From Pantoea sp. CCBC3-3-1 (GTDB taxonomy: Bacteria; Pseudomonadota; Gammaproteobacteria; Enterobacterales; Enterobacteriaceae): a stretch of 64,000 nucleotides of DNA. Positions 51,911 through 59,862 of this stretch are shown here, one piece after another. Each line of letters starts with the position of its first letter. Positions within the stretch are counted from its first letter, which is position 1. The notes under the pieces were generated by a model. The model worked only from the letters and a program-made list of their open reading frames with translations. It made no database searches and was not told where the DNA came from. The position numbers were made by a program, and so were the translations under genes. The stretch lies in NCBI RefSeq assembly GCF_007981265.1, contig NZ_CP034363.1:2480001-2544000 (forward strand), given 5' to 3'.

Positions 51911-53050
51911 ATGGAACAGCGCCGATTTGAAGGCAACAGCCACTGGTATCATGAAACGCAATCTACACTGACCACGCAAGCCGCCCCTCTGGTTCCCGAG
52001 GCGGCGGATATTGAAGACCGCTTTTTACTTGGTCTGGCCGCGTTGTGTAAAGATGAACTGCAGCAGAATTTGCAAGAGGCGCAGCCTGCGCTGCTGGCAT
52101 CGAGAGATATTTATCAGCTGCTTTTTCCCCGGCAGCTGGTCACCAGCATGACGCATACGCTGACGCTGTACGATCGGCTCAGCACGGCGCTTACCGTGGC
52201 GCAGGTGACAGGCATCCAGCGTCTTTGTAATCATTATGCCGCCCGGCTGAATCCGCTCTCCGGGCCTGACTCTTCCCGCGAAAGCAATCGCCGTTTAACG
52301 CAGATTACGGAATACGCCCGTCAGCTGGCAAGCCAGCCAACGCTTATCGATAAAGCGGCATTACTGCGGCTGGATGAAGTCGGCCTGACGTTACCGGACA
52401 TCATTACGTTTAGTCAGATTATTGGCTTTGTCAGCTACCAGGCGCGCGTGGCGGCGGGGATCAACGCGCTGCTCGCGCTGCCGGTACGCTGGATCCCGGG
52501 CGTTACCGTGCCTGATGATGCGGATTCACACCGTTTTGAGCAGCAGGCCAGCTGGCAGCCCGCTTTGGCCCCGGTGGAATTGCGCTATGCCTCGCCGCGC
52601 CAGCTGGAAGCCCTGACCTGGTGCCAGCCCCAGCAGGCATTAAGTACAAGTGCCTGGCTGCTGGCACACGATGCGGAGGTTTTGTATGGCTGGAGTACGC
52701 TTTTCAACACGCTTGAGAGTACCGTTGATTCCCCGGAAGGTGCGTTAGCGGCGGCTGTTGCTGCTCGCATCAACGGCAGCCCCGCCTGCTTCAACCGCTA
52801 TGTCACCCCAACGCTGCGGGAAGCGCTGAAAGAAGGTGTGGACGTGGCAATTGCCGCAGCAGAACCAGTACAGCAGGCGGTGATCCACGCCGCTGCACAA
52901 CTTACCCGCTCGCCGGAGCGCTTTAACGCCGCGCATCTTCAGCCGCTAAAAGAAGCGGGACTGTCGCCGCATGCCGTCTTCAGTGTCATTATGAGCACCG
53001 CGCTTTCCAGCTGGAATAACCGCCTGATGCAGTCTCTGGGAGCAAGCTGA
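51911..53050 (+). CDS. Two-domain CMD/AhpD-like protein with degenerate CxxC
   Basis: The start ATG at 51911 has AAAGGA seven bases upstream; an ATG two codons earlier is too close to it. The 379-aa helical protein looks like two fused carboxymuconolactone-decarboxylase/AhpD-like halves, a type annotated elsewhere as CMD-domain or peroxidase-related protein. The second half shows LAAAVAARINGSPACFNRYV near 282-301, where the AhpD redox motif CxxC is SPAC, so only one Cys remains. Thioredoxin-like peroxide reduction by that site is thus unlikely. It is convergent with a LysR gene. The substrate is unknown. A GC-rich hairpin precedes it (51857-51893). Confidence 0.7.
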   Translation: MEQRRFEGNSHWYHETQSTLTTQAAPLVPEAADIEDRFLLGLAALCKDELQQNLQEAQPALLASRDIYQLLFPRQLVTSMTHTLTLYDRLSTALTVAQVTGIQRLCNHYAARLNPLSGPDSSRESNRRLTQITEYARQLASQPTLIDKAALLRLDEVGLTLPDIITFSQIIGFVSYQARVAAGINALLALPVRWIPGVTVPDDADSHRFEQQASWQPALAPVELRYASPRQLEALTWCQPQQALSTSAWLLAHDAEVLYGWSTLFNTLESTVDSPEGALAAAVAARINGSPACFNRYVTPTLREALKEGVDVAIAAAEPVQQAVIHAAAQLTRSPERFNAAHLQPLKEAGLSPHAVFSVIMSTALSSWNNRLMQSLGAS

Positions 53051-53060
53051 CAAAACGCCC

Positions 53061-53960
53061 TTAACGCTCGCTTAACCAGCGGCGTACTTCATCAAAGAAG
53101 TGCTGTGAAAGCGGCGTTGCCCTGCCCGGCTCGGCGATCACTACCGCAGCCTGGCGGGTCATCGGCGCTATCGCCAGCGGCCTTGAACAGAGTTCAGGCG
53201 TCATAGCCGGCAGCAAATGTCCACGAGGCGAAATCAGACAGCCCAGCCCCACCTGGACACCCTGGATAAGCTGAAACACCGAGGTGGTTTCGAGAATGAC
53301 GCGCAGCTGAATATCGGCCTCGCGAAAATGCGTGTCCAGATAACGCCGGAAATAGCGCGTTTGCTCCGCCAGGCAAAAAGGGATCGCTTTCAGCGCTGTC
53401 AGTTCAAGCGGCTCTTCCCCTTTCAGCTGCGGAAAATGTGCGGGATGGTAAACCACTTCCACTCCGCTGTCCTGCAACGGCTCCGCCTGAAAATGCAGTT
53501 CCCGCAGCGTTACCAGTTCAAAAAAACCAATGCCGACATCGACGGTATGGCTGTTGAGCGCATCCAGTAACTGATCGGCGCTCAGTACCGAAACGCGATA
53601 GTTAAGTTGCGGATAGCGCTCGCTAATTCCTTTCAGGATCGGCGGCAGAGAGATACTGCACTGCGGCACGACCCCAATTCTTAAGGTGCCGCTGACGCCG
53701 TGCTTGAGCGATTCCACTTCAAGTTTAAGCCCCTGATAGACAGAAACAATTTCACGAGCCCAGGTTAACACCCGATCGCCTTCGGGCGTAAAGCCGTCAA
53801 AGTTGTTACTGCGATTGATCAGCGACAAACCCAGCTCGCGTTCAAGATTTTTCAGCCGCATAGAGAGCGTCGGCTGGCTGACAAAGCTCGCCTCTGCCGC
53901 CCGCCCAAAATGACGCTCACGCTCAAGATTACACAGATAAATTAATTGTTTGATATCCAT
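53061..53960 (-). CDS. LysR family transcriptional regulator
   Basis: The 299-aa protein has the LysR winged-helix N-terminus (LIYLCNLERERHFGRAAEASFVSQPTLSMRLKNLERELG) and a C-terminal effector-binding domain starting near 90 (GTLRIGVVPQCSISLPPIL). The effector and targets are unknown. It ends ten bases from the convergent CMD gene, so the neighbour pair may be linked even though it is not the usual divergent arrangement. Confidence 0.92.
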   Translation of the reverse strand: MDIKQLIYLCNLERERHFGRAAEASFVSQPTLSMRLKNLERELGLSLINRSNNFDGFTPEGDRVLTWAREIVSVYQGLKLEVESLKHGVSGTLRIGVVPQCSISLPPILKGISERYPQLNYRVSVLSADQLLDALNSHTVDVGIGFFELVTLRELHFQAEPLQDSGVEVVYHPAHFPQLKGEEPLELTALKAIPFCLAEQTRYFRRYLDTHFREADIQLRVILETTSVFQLIQGVQVGLGCLISPRGHLLPAMTPELCSRPLAIAPMTRQAAVVIAEPGRATPLSQHFFDEVRRWLSER

Positions 53961-54429
53961 TTTTCTTATTTTTCAGAAGGTTATAATTCGTGGATTTTAT
54001 CAACTTTAAAATTATGTACCCGGCCGTGTACGAAATAAAGAATCTGTCTGAGCAATAAAATTTGCTGACCGGACAGGATCTTCAGCCAGCCCGTCAGGGA
54101 TGTCAATTTAAAGCGCCCTAAAGGATCATTCAACGAGGGTGTAGAGCCGGCTACGGCAGCATTTTTTTGTCGTCATTTACCGCTAATGCCAGCAGATACT
54201 GACAGAGTCACTTTGCCCAATTTTGGAGCACGGCAGGAATAAGGCTGGAAATAATACCATCACATCAGCATTTAATATTATCAAAATGCCTTTTATAAAA
54301 ACATTTCCCTGATTTATAACATCCTGAACGGTTTAGCTGCATGATTCATCAAAACGTATCAAGCATGAAACGATTTACCCCAGAAACTGTTACACTAAGA
54401 TAACAACAAAAACCCTATGGATTTATAAA
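53961..54429. other. 469-base intergenic region, no gene seen
   Basis: The spacer between divergent lysR and the membrane protein gene is AT-rich in its right half (54,240-54,420). A weak GCCG/CGGC stem with a following T7 run near 54,148-54,170 is visible. I see no coding frame with a good start. Confidence 0.4.
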
Positions 54430-54789
54430 ATGAAAAACGCCCTGTTTTTTGAAGCAAAAAAAAGTCGTGCTTTCGCCATGATGAAGGCAAAAGGTATGTG
54501 GCACAGTACTTATGCTCCACCGTGTCACCGTATTCTATGGAACCTCGGATTCAAGGTCGCCCCGGCGACGCTTGCGCCTTTCTGGACTAACTTTCTCTGT
54601 TTTACCGCCGTCTATACGCCTTTCTGGGGTCTGGTGATGTGGTTCGTGTTCTGGGATGCACAATCCGTTGATTTCACGACTGCGTTAGTCACCACCCTGT
54701 TGAGTGGCTTGCTTTTCAGTACCGCAATGTCAGTTTTTCAACTGTGGCGCCAAAAAGCTAACCAGCTGCCAGACTGGGAAAGGGTATAA
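54430..54789 (+). CDS. Small inner-membrane protein (DUF6404-like)
   Basis: The 119-aa protein has a basic N-terminus (KNALFFEAKKSRAFAMMKAKGMW), a conserved-looking segment YAPPCHRILWNLGFKVAP and two hydrophobic helices (about 58-78 and 86-104). The order charged helix, PP motif and two C-terminal helices recalls the small membrane family DUF6404; I judge this by memory only. It is monocistronic with its own terminator. Function unknown. Confidence 0.7.
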   Translation: MKNALFFEAKKSRAFAMMKAKGMWHSTYAPPCHRILWNLGFKVAPATLAPFWTNFLCFTAVYTPFWGLVMWFVFWDAQSVDFTTALVTTLLSGLLFSTAMSVFQLWRQKANQLPDWERV

Positions 54790-54802
54790 CCAGCCCCGCA
54801 AG

Positions 54803-54823
54803 AACGGCACGCAGGCCGTTTTT
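54803..54823 (+). terminator. Terminator of the small membrane protein gene
   Basis: AACGGC / GCCGTT forms a 6-bp stem with a 6-base loop followed by a short T-run, 13 bases after the stop. Confidence 0.75.
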
Positions 54824-55235
54824 CCCGGTTCTGTGAGCGACTATCTTTAAATCTTTTTTAATTATTTTAAACCACGCTGCAAATATGCAGTCAACGGTTG
54901 CCTGCACGGTGTGAAATAAAATTTAAACCAACACGTTCTCTGCGGAAAATAAAAAATAGTCCCGCTCCGCCATCACCTATGTCAGCAAACTGCACAGCAA
55001 TATCGGGTGCCGTTGATTTTCTACCAGATGACAATTTGGGATATTGCTGCTGCTCCGCAATCATCCTTTCTCCGGATGCATTCTTCCCCTCCGAATAAGC
55101 GAACACCAGGCCCGCCAGTGCGCTTTTTTGCCTTTAGCCAGGCTAATGGAAGCCTTCCAGCACGCGTCGCAGGGTGCATCCGGAAAATTATTACCTGAAG
55201 GGAAGATTAACAGAATTTATTTTGATGGGGACCTG

Positions 55236-55260
55236 AGCCGCTATTATAGCGGTTCTTTTT
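55236..55260 (+). terminator. Terminator-like hairpin on the plus strand
   Basis: AGCCGCTA and TAGCGGTT pair over 8 bp with a TTA loop and are followed by CTTTTT. There is no intact plus-strand gene directly upstream, so it may end a transcript of a lost gene or a small RNA. Confidence 0.65.
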
Positions 55261-55291
55261 ATTCCAATAAACCGGCTCAGCTGCCATAGAA

Positions 55292-55317
55292 AATGACTCG
55301 CTTTTTTGCGAGTCATT
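55292..55317. repeat. Perfect 10-bp inverted repeat downstream of the XRE gene
   Basis: AATGACTCGC and GCGAGTCATT with a loop of six T. On the minus strand it follows the XRE gene by about 30 bases and may act as its terminator, though the T-run after it is weak. Confidence 0.6.
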
Positions 55318-55347
55318 CCATAACGGCAACAACGATAATCCTTTCAT

Positions 55348-55605
55348 TTAGTTATCAATATCGCTGACCAGCTCATTCATAGTTACATCCAGTGCACCGG
55401 CAATCTGATTTATTATCAGCAGTGACGGGTTGCATTTACCGCATTCGATATGACTGATGTAACTTCTGTCAAGATGCGCATCCTGGCTAAGCACTTCCTG
55501 ACTAAGATGCCTGATTTTTCTGATGTGCTTTACTTTTTTACCAAAGCAGAGCAGCAGGGTAAGGTTGACTCCCGACCCTTTTGCGGCGTTTTTTAAGCTA
55601 CGCAT
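55348..55605 (-). CDS. XRE-family small DNA-binding regulator
   Basis: From ATG 55605 the product has 85 aa. Residues 21-83 form one XRE helix-turn-helix: FGKKVKHIRKIRHLSQEVLS, LDRSYISHIECGKCNPSLL and INQIAGALDVTMNELV. The D-R-S/T-Y-I-S-x-I-E-x-G-K-x-N-P-S recognition helix region is typical of restriction-modification controller (C) proteins and short XRE regulators. No restriction or methylase gene is near. The start is uncertain because no ATG has a strong ribosome binding site; the frame is open up to 55710. It is divergent from the LysR gene at 55873. Confidence 0.78.
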   Translation of the reverse strand: MRSLKNAAKGSGVNLTLLLCFGKKVKHIRKIRHLSQEVLSQDAHLDRSYISHIECGKCNPSLLIINQIAGALDVTMNELVSDIDN

Positions 55606-55872
55606 GAATTTCAAATAAAACGGACATGGTGTTTCGCCTTTATGATGTATGAAACTAATTGTACCACCTCTGTATATATTTTGTTCAACTCTATTCAGCG
55701 TTATGTTCATTTATCGGCGCAGGCTGCAAATTAATATTTTTATCGGCCCGTCGTTGGGTTGTTGTTGCAGGGCCTCTGTGAATTTCACTAAACTCAGCCC
55801 TTTGAATATCACCGCATAATTTGATATGACGCTATGCAACATTGAATTACGCTCATCTGAAAATGGAATGAC

Positions 55873-56820
55873 ATGACCGACCACCCCGCCGCCCGCCTTT
55901 CCCGTAGCGATCTTGCTGACCTGAATGCTTTCAGAGTCGTTGAACGACAGCGCAGTTTCACCCGCGCCGCCGTTGAGCTGGGGATCACCACTTCCGCGCT
56001 CAGCCACGCTATCCGCAATCTTGAAACGCGGCTGGGCGTACGGCTTCTCAACCGCACCAGCCGCACGGTCGCCCCGACGGAAGCGGGGTCAAACCTTGCT
56101 CTGCGGCTGGATGTTGGTTTTCGGGAAATCGGTGACGCGCTTGACGATATCAACCGGATGCGTGACCGCCCGGTGGGTCGGTTGCGGTTAAACGTACTGA
56201 GCGATGGCGCCAGGCTTATCCTCGCGCGCCATCTGCCTAAATTTCTCAACAAGTATCCACAGGTGACGGTTGAAATCAGCGTGGACGATCGCAGGGTGGA
56301 TATCGTCGCAGAGGGTTTTGACGCGGGGATCCGTTTTGGCGGAACGGTGCCGGAAGAGTTGGTGGCCATCAGGCTGGGTGAGGATCTCCGCTGGATTGCC
56401 GTTGCTTCGCCCCGCTACCTGTCTCACCGCTCCGCGCCGGTTATCCCGGAAGAGCTGCGCGAGCATGCCTGCATTCAGCTGAGAACCGGTCAGGGACTTA
56501 TCGACAAATGGGCATTTTGCAAAGGCAAAGAGCATCGCGTTATTGATGTGCCCGGCCAGGCGTGCGTCAGTGAAACCACGCTGGCGATTGAACTGGCGCT
56601 GGCAGGTCACGGAATTGCTTACTGTCTTGAAGATCGGGTTGCCCATCATCTGCGGGCCGGTACGCTACGCGTGGTGCTGGCCGACTGGGCGCACGTAGCG
56701 CCAGCCATGTATCTCTACTACCCCGGCCACCGGCAATTACCTCCGGGATTGAAAGAGCTGATTGCATTACTGCGGGAAGAGATAGCCACAGAAAAGCGTT
56801 TACCCGAAGCCGCGCTGTGA
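55873..56820 (+). CDS. LysR family transcriptional regulator
   Basis: The 315-aa protein has the LysR helix-turn-helix (LADLNAFRVVERQRSFTRAA, ELGITTSALSHAIRNLETRLG, RLLNRTSRTVAPTEAG) and an effector domain from about 100 (GRLRLNVLSDGARLIL) of the subgroup that includes many regulators of oxidoreductases (VEGFDAGIRFGG-type motif, here VAEGFDAGIRFG). It lies eight bases from the convergent DJ-1/PfpI gene. Targets are unknown. Confidence 0.92.
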   Translation: MTDHPAARLSRSDLADLNAFRVVERQRSFTRAAVELGITTSALSHAIRNLETRLGVRLLNRTSRTVAPTEAGSNLALRLDVGFREIGDALDDINRMRDRPVGRLRLNVLSDGARLILARHLPKFLNKYPQVTVEISVDDRRVDIVAEGFDAGIRFGGTVPEELVAIRLGEDLRWIAVASPRYLSHRSAPVIPEELREHACIQLRTGQGLIDKWAFCKGKEHRVIDVPGQACVSETTLAIELALAGHGIAYCLEDRVAHHLRAGTLRVVLADWAHVAPAMYLYYPGHRQLPPGLKELIALLREEIATEKRLPEAAL

Positions 56821-56828
56821 TGCATTAA

Positions 56829-57518
56829 TCAGCGCAGTTTCTCTGCTGCCCTTTTCGTCACCTCAAGCCTTTTAGCAATAAAAGCCGCTGATTGCTGTCT
56901 GGCGTGCTCAGTCAGATCTGCCGGGGCGACCCGGGGCGATCCACAAGCAAACGGCGGCGCCGGATCGTATTCCATTTGCAGCTGAATATTCTGCGCAACT
57001 TCTGCGCCACGGAGCCGGGCCACCACGCTGAGCGCAAAATCAATGCCGGACGTCACGCCCGCACCGGTGATCCGGTTTCTGTCCTCCACGACACGTTCCG
57101 CCACCGGCTGCGCACCGAGCAAAGCAAGCTGGTCGAGCGAAGCCCAGTGGGTGGTAGCTTTGTATCCCTGTAACAGCCCGGCCGCGCCCAGAACCAGTGA
57201 ACCCGTACACACTGACGTAATCAGGCTGACTTCTTCGCTTTTACGGCGGATAAACGCCAGCGTTTGTTCATCCTCCATCAGGGCTATCTGACCCGGGCCG
57301 CCGGGCACACAAAGCACATCCAGTGGCGGACAGCGATCGAAGGTTGTGGACGGTAAAATGGCCATACCCCGGTCGGCCACCATGGGATCGGATGTTTTCC
57401 AGATAAGGTGAACCGTAACGCCGGGTGTTCGGGCAAAGACTTCGTAAGGTCCGGTTAAATCGAGTTGCGTAAGGGCCGGAAAAAGTAACAGGCCAACAGA
57501 TAAAGGGGAGGAAGCCAT
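56829..57518 (-). CDS. DJ-1/PfpI family protein, isonitrile hydratase-like
   Basis: The 229-aa protein belongs to the DJ-1/PfpI superfamily: LLLFPALTQLDLTGPYEVF near 10-30, the general Glu/Asp in TGPYE, and the nucleophile Cys in the elbow LITSVCTGSLVLGAAGLL near 104, followed by TTHWAS. This TxxWxx pattern and the length are those of isonitrile hydratase-like proteins (InhA of Pseudomonas) and ThiJ/PfpI GATase-1-like proteins without an AraC domain. The true substrate is unknown. It is convergent with the LysR gene. Confidence 0.85.
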   Translation of the reverse strand: MASSPLSVGLLLFPALTQLDLTGPYEVFARTPGVTVHLIWKTSDPMVADRGMAILPSTTFDRCPPLDVLCVPGGPGQIALMEDEQTLAFIRRKSEEVSLITSVCTGSLVLGAAGLLQGYKATTHWASLDQLALLGAQPVAERVVEDRNRITGAGVTSGIDFALSVVARLRGAEVAQNIQLQMEYDPAPPFACGSPRVAPADLTEHARQQSAAFIAKRLEVTKRAAEKLR

Positions 57519-57668
57519 CTTTTATCGCTCCTTTTGAAAAGCACTATTAATGTCACGGTTTGCAGGTGTTAGCCAAGGCCTACAGACAGGCTTTTCAAAA
57601 AAAGCGCACAGCTTATTCTGCATTCGCAATTATAAGTTTATTTTATTTTTCCCTGGTGTGCGGATGAT

Positions 57669-57806
57669 TTACCGATGCGGATAAGGCCAGTTATGAACCC
57701 AGCCTCCCGCAGAGATTATGCCGGAAGCGATAAACCACACCGCCAGAAAAAGAAAAAGGAAAAGTACAGAAAACTCTATTATATCAGACGCTTTAACATG
57801 CTTCAT
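57669..57806 (-). CDS. Small single-span membrane protein, 45 aa
   Basis: A 46-codon frame starts at ATG 57806 with a strong GAGGGG ribosome binding site seven bases upstream. The product MKHVKASDIIEFSVLFLFLF continues with LAVWFIASGIIS and ends GGWVHNWPYPHR. It has a short N-terminus, one hydrophobic helix of about 22 residues and an aromatic tail. It is too short for routine ORF calling. It lies alone between the DJ-1/PfpI gene and the PTS permease, on the same strand as both. I do not recognise the family. Confidence 0.65.
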   Translation of the reverse strand: MKHVKASDIIEFSVLFLFLFLAVWFIASGIISAGGWVHNWPYPHR

Positions 57807-58030
57807 TACTTACCCCTCACGGTTAACGTGGATTAATGACTCAATGCAAAAATAAGATGTTACCGGTAAAACCGCAAGGCGGGCAGGGTTTTAATTTGCA
57901 TTAATTTTGTTAACTTAAGTTTCAGGCAAAGCATGAAGCAATGTGCAAAAAAGACGAGCCTGTCTGTCCAGGCATGGCTGGACGGTCTGGTCGCAGCGGC
58001 ACGCGCGCGTAAAGGCTGATCCGCAGGGCT
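57807..58030. other. Intergenic region upstream of the small membrane protein
   Basis: This 224-base spacer downstream of the PTS gene holds the promoter of the 45-aa protein gene. A 28-codon plus frame from 57933 (MKQCAKKTSLSVQAWLDGLV...) has only a weak ribosome binding site and was not called. Confidence 0.35.
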
Positions 58031-59635
58031 TCAGGCCACGCCCAGTGCCGTTTTGACTTCATGGGCGATTTTTTCCACCTGAGGCCCGTAAATCACCTGA
58101 ACATCGTGATCGCTGACGCGGTTCACGCCGTTCGCGCCCGTGGTCATCAGCGTCTGGTCAACGACCTCTTTCATCTCTTTGACCCGCACGCGCAGCCGGG
58201 TAAAGCAGCAATCGACGTCCTCTATATTGCCCTCGCCGCCCAGCCCGCTAATGATGGTCTGAGTACGCTCATCCGCCGAAACCAGTTTGCGCTCCGGCTC
58301 GGCTTCCTCTGACTCTCTTCCCGGCGTTTCCACCCGCCTGCGAAGAATGATCCACTTAAAGCTATAGTAGTAGACCGGCAGATAAATCAGACCCAGCGCG
58401 ATGCTCCACCACCACTGCGTTTTACTGCCCCCCAGAATGCCGAACACCACTAAATCGATCGCGCCGCCCTGCACGTTGCCAATCATTAAATGCATCATCG
58501 ACATCAGCATAAATGACAGGCCGCTGAGAAAAGCATGCAGCAGGTAAAGCACCGGCGAGACAAAGATAAAGCAGAACTCCAGCGGCTCGGTTATGCCGGT
58601 GGTAAAGGAGGTCAGCGCGCCTGCCAGCACCAGCGCTTTCACCCTTTGCTTATGTTGCGGCCTGGCACAGTGGTAAATTGCCAGCGCCGCGGCGGGCAGA
58701 CCGAACATCATCACCGGAATTTTTCCCTGCGCCAGAAACTGCGTCGCATTGCGGATCGTGTCATCAGGAATCGAGCCCGGATGCGTTAGCGCCGTATTGA
58801 AGATGTTTAGCGCACCCACGACGGTTTGATTATCCACCGTTGCAATGCCGCCAATGGGCGTAAAGCGCACGGTTTCATTGAGGATATGATGCAGGCCGGT
58901 CGGGATCAGCAAGCGCTCGCTGGTGCCATAAAGAAACGCGCCATACTGTCCGCTTTTACCAATCAGCTCGCCCACCCAGGCGATGCCCGCGCCGATGGTC
59001 GGCCAGATCATCGCCAGCAGGACGCCCACCAGCGGCAGAACCAGTACGGTGACAATAGGCACAAAACGTCGGCCGCCAAAGAAGCCGATCGCCGTCGGTA
59101 ACTGCGTGGTGTAGAAGCGATTATGGATGACAACCGTCAGCAATCCGGCGATGACGCCGCCAAGCACGCTCATGTTGTAAGTAAAAATCCCTAACATTTC
59201 ACTGTATTCTGCCGATGTCATCATAGCGGCAGTCTGCGCCATCCCTTTCGCCTGTAATGCTTCTGGCGTGGTGGTGGCGGCAGTTAAGCCCTGAGCGGCA
59301 AGCGTGGCACTTACGCCCACATGCATGGCGATAAAGCCAATTACGGCGGCAAAGGCAGCGGTGGGTTTCTCGGCTTTAGCGAGGCCAATCGCGCTCGCAA
59401 CGGCAAAGAACAGCGGTAAATTAGCGAACAGCGCGCCAGCAACTTTACGGATAAAACCGATAATGAGCTGGGGCGTATGCAGGCTGGCGAAGGCTTCTCC
59501 AGTGATGGCAGGGTTCTGCATCGCTGCAGCCACGCCGAGAAAAATACCGGCCGCGGCGATGACCGAAATGGGCATCATCAACGCCTTACCAAAAGCATGA
59601 ATTTTGCTGGCAAATTCTTTCACGGGCTGCTCCAT
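58031..59635 (-). CDS. PTS permease EIICB, glucose/maltose family (MalX-like)
   Basis: The 534-aa protein has EIIC at about 1-425 (some ten membrane segments; motifs GTSERLLIPTGLHHILNETVRF and TTGITEPLEFCFIFVSP) and EIIB at about 450-534 with the phosphorylated Cys in EDVDCCFTRLRVRVKE. Length, domain order and the LHHIL...QTVxGALxIFxxxL region resemble E. coli MalX (530 aa). It lacks EIIA and would borrow EIIA-Glc (Crr). No malY or sugar hydrolase lies beside it, so the substrate cannot be told. AlphaGlucoside AglA-type function is an alternative. Confidence 0.85.
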   Translation of the reverse strand: MEQPVKEFASKIHAFGKALMMPISVIAAAGIFLGVAAAMQNPAITGEAFASLHTPQLIIGFIRKVAGALFANLPLFFAVASAIGLAKAEKPTAAFAAVIGFIAMHVGVSATLAAQGLTAATTTPEALQAKGMAQTAAMMTSAEYSEMLGIFTYNMSVLGGVIAGLLTVVIHNRFYTTQLPTAIGFFGGRRFVPIVTVLVLPLVGVLLAMIWPTIGAGIAWVGELIGKSGQYGAFLYGTSERLLIPTGLHHILNETVRFTPIGGIATVDNQTVVGALNIFNTALTHPGSIPDDTIRNATQFLAQGKIPVMMFGLPAAALAIYHCARPQHKQRVKALVLAGALTSFTTGITEPLEFCFIFVSPVLYLLHAFLSGLSFMLMSMMHLMIGNVQGGAIDLVVFGILGGSKTQWWWSIALGLIYLPVYYYSFKWIILRRRVETPGRESEEAEPERKLVSADERTQTIISGLGGEGNIEDVDCCFTRLRVRVKEMKEVVDQTLMTTGANGVNRVSDHDVQVIYGPQVEKIAHEVKTALGVA

Positions 59636-59807
59636 TGAGGTCGCAAAGCCTAATTATTAGTCAGCTCGCTACGTGATGGAGGCAAAAGCATAACAATACG
59701 CATGATTCTTTGAAGCCGTTCACGCTTTAGCGATAAACCACAGCTATCGCATGATTAAAGCAATCAATTAGACAATTTTGTTACCGAGTTGCAGACTTAC
59801 CGGATAA

Positions 59808-59825
59808 AAGAAGTAATAACTTCTT
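59808..59825. promoter_or_regulatory. Perfect palindrome upstream of the ydeP-like gene
   Basis: AAGAAGT and ACTTCTT are perfect 7-bp arms around AATA. The centre is about 46 bases upstream of the start codon at 59863. A dimeric regulator site is likely; which regulator is unknown. Confidence 0.5.
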
Positions 59826-59862
59826 AACAACTCATAAACATAATAGACACCTGCGAAGCGAT

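Larger units (their letters stand above)
54824..55347. other. 524-base region with hairpins, no intact gene
   Basis: A minus-strand frame from 55106 to 54891 (71 aa, starting MFAYSEGKNASGERM) has no clear ribosome binding site or domain and may be a gene remnant. Two hairpins lie at 55236-55260 and 55292-55317. Nothing else could be supported. Confidence 0.4.

Noticed and set aside
54891..55106. 71-aa minus frame MFAYSEGKNASGERM...
   Set aside because: A faint resemblance to DUF1963-like C-termini was considered, but it is too weak to call; kept only as a possible remnant.
57933..58019. 28-codon plus-strand frame MKQCAKKTSLSVQAW...
   Set aside because: Weak ribosome binding site and no context; could be a chance frame.
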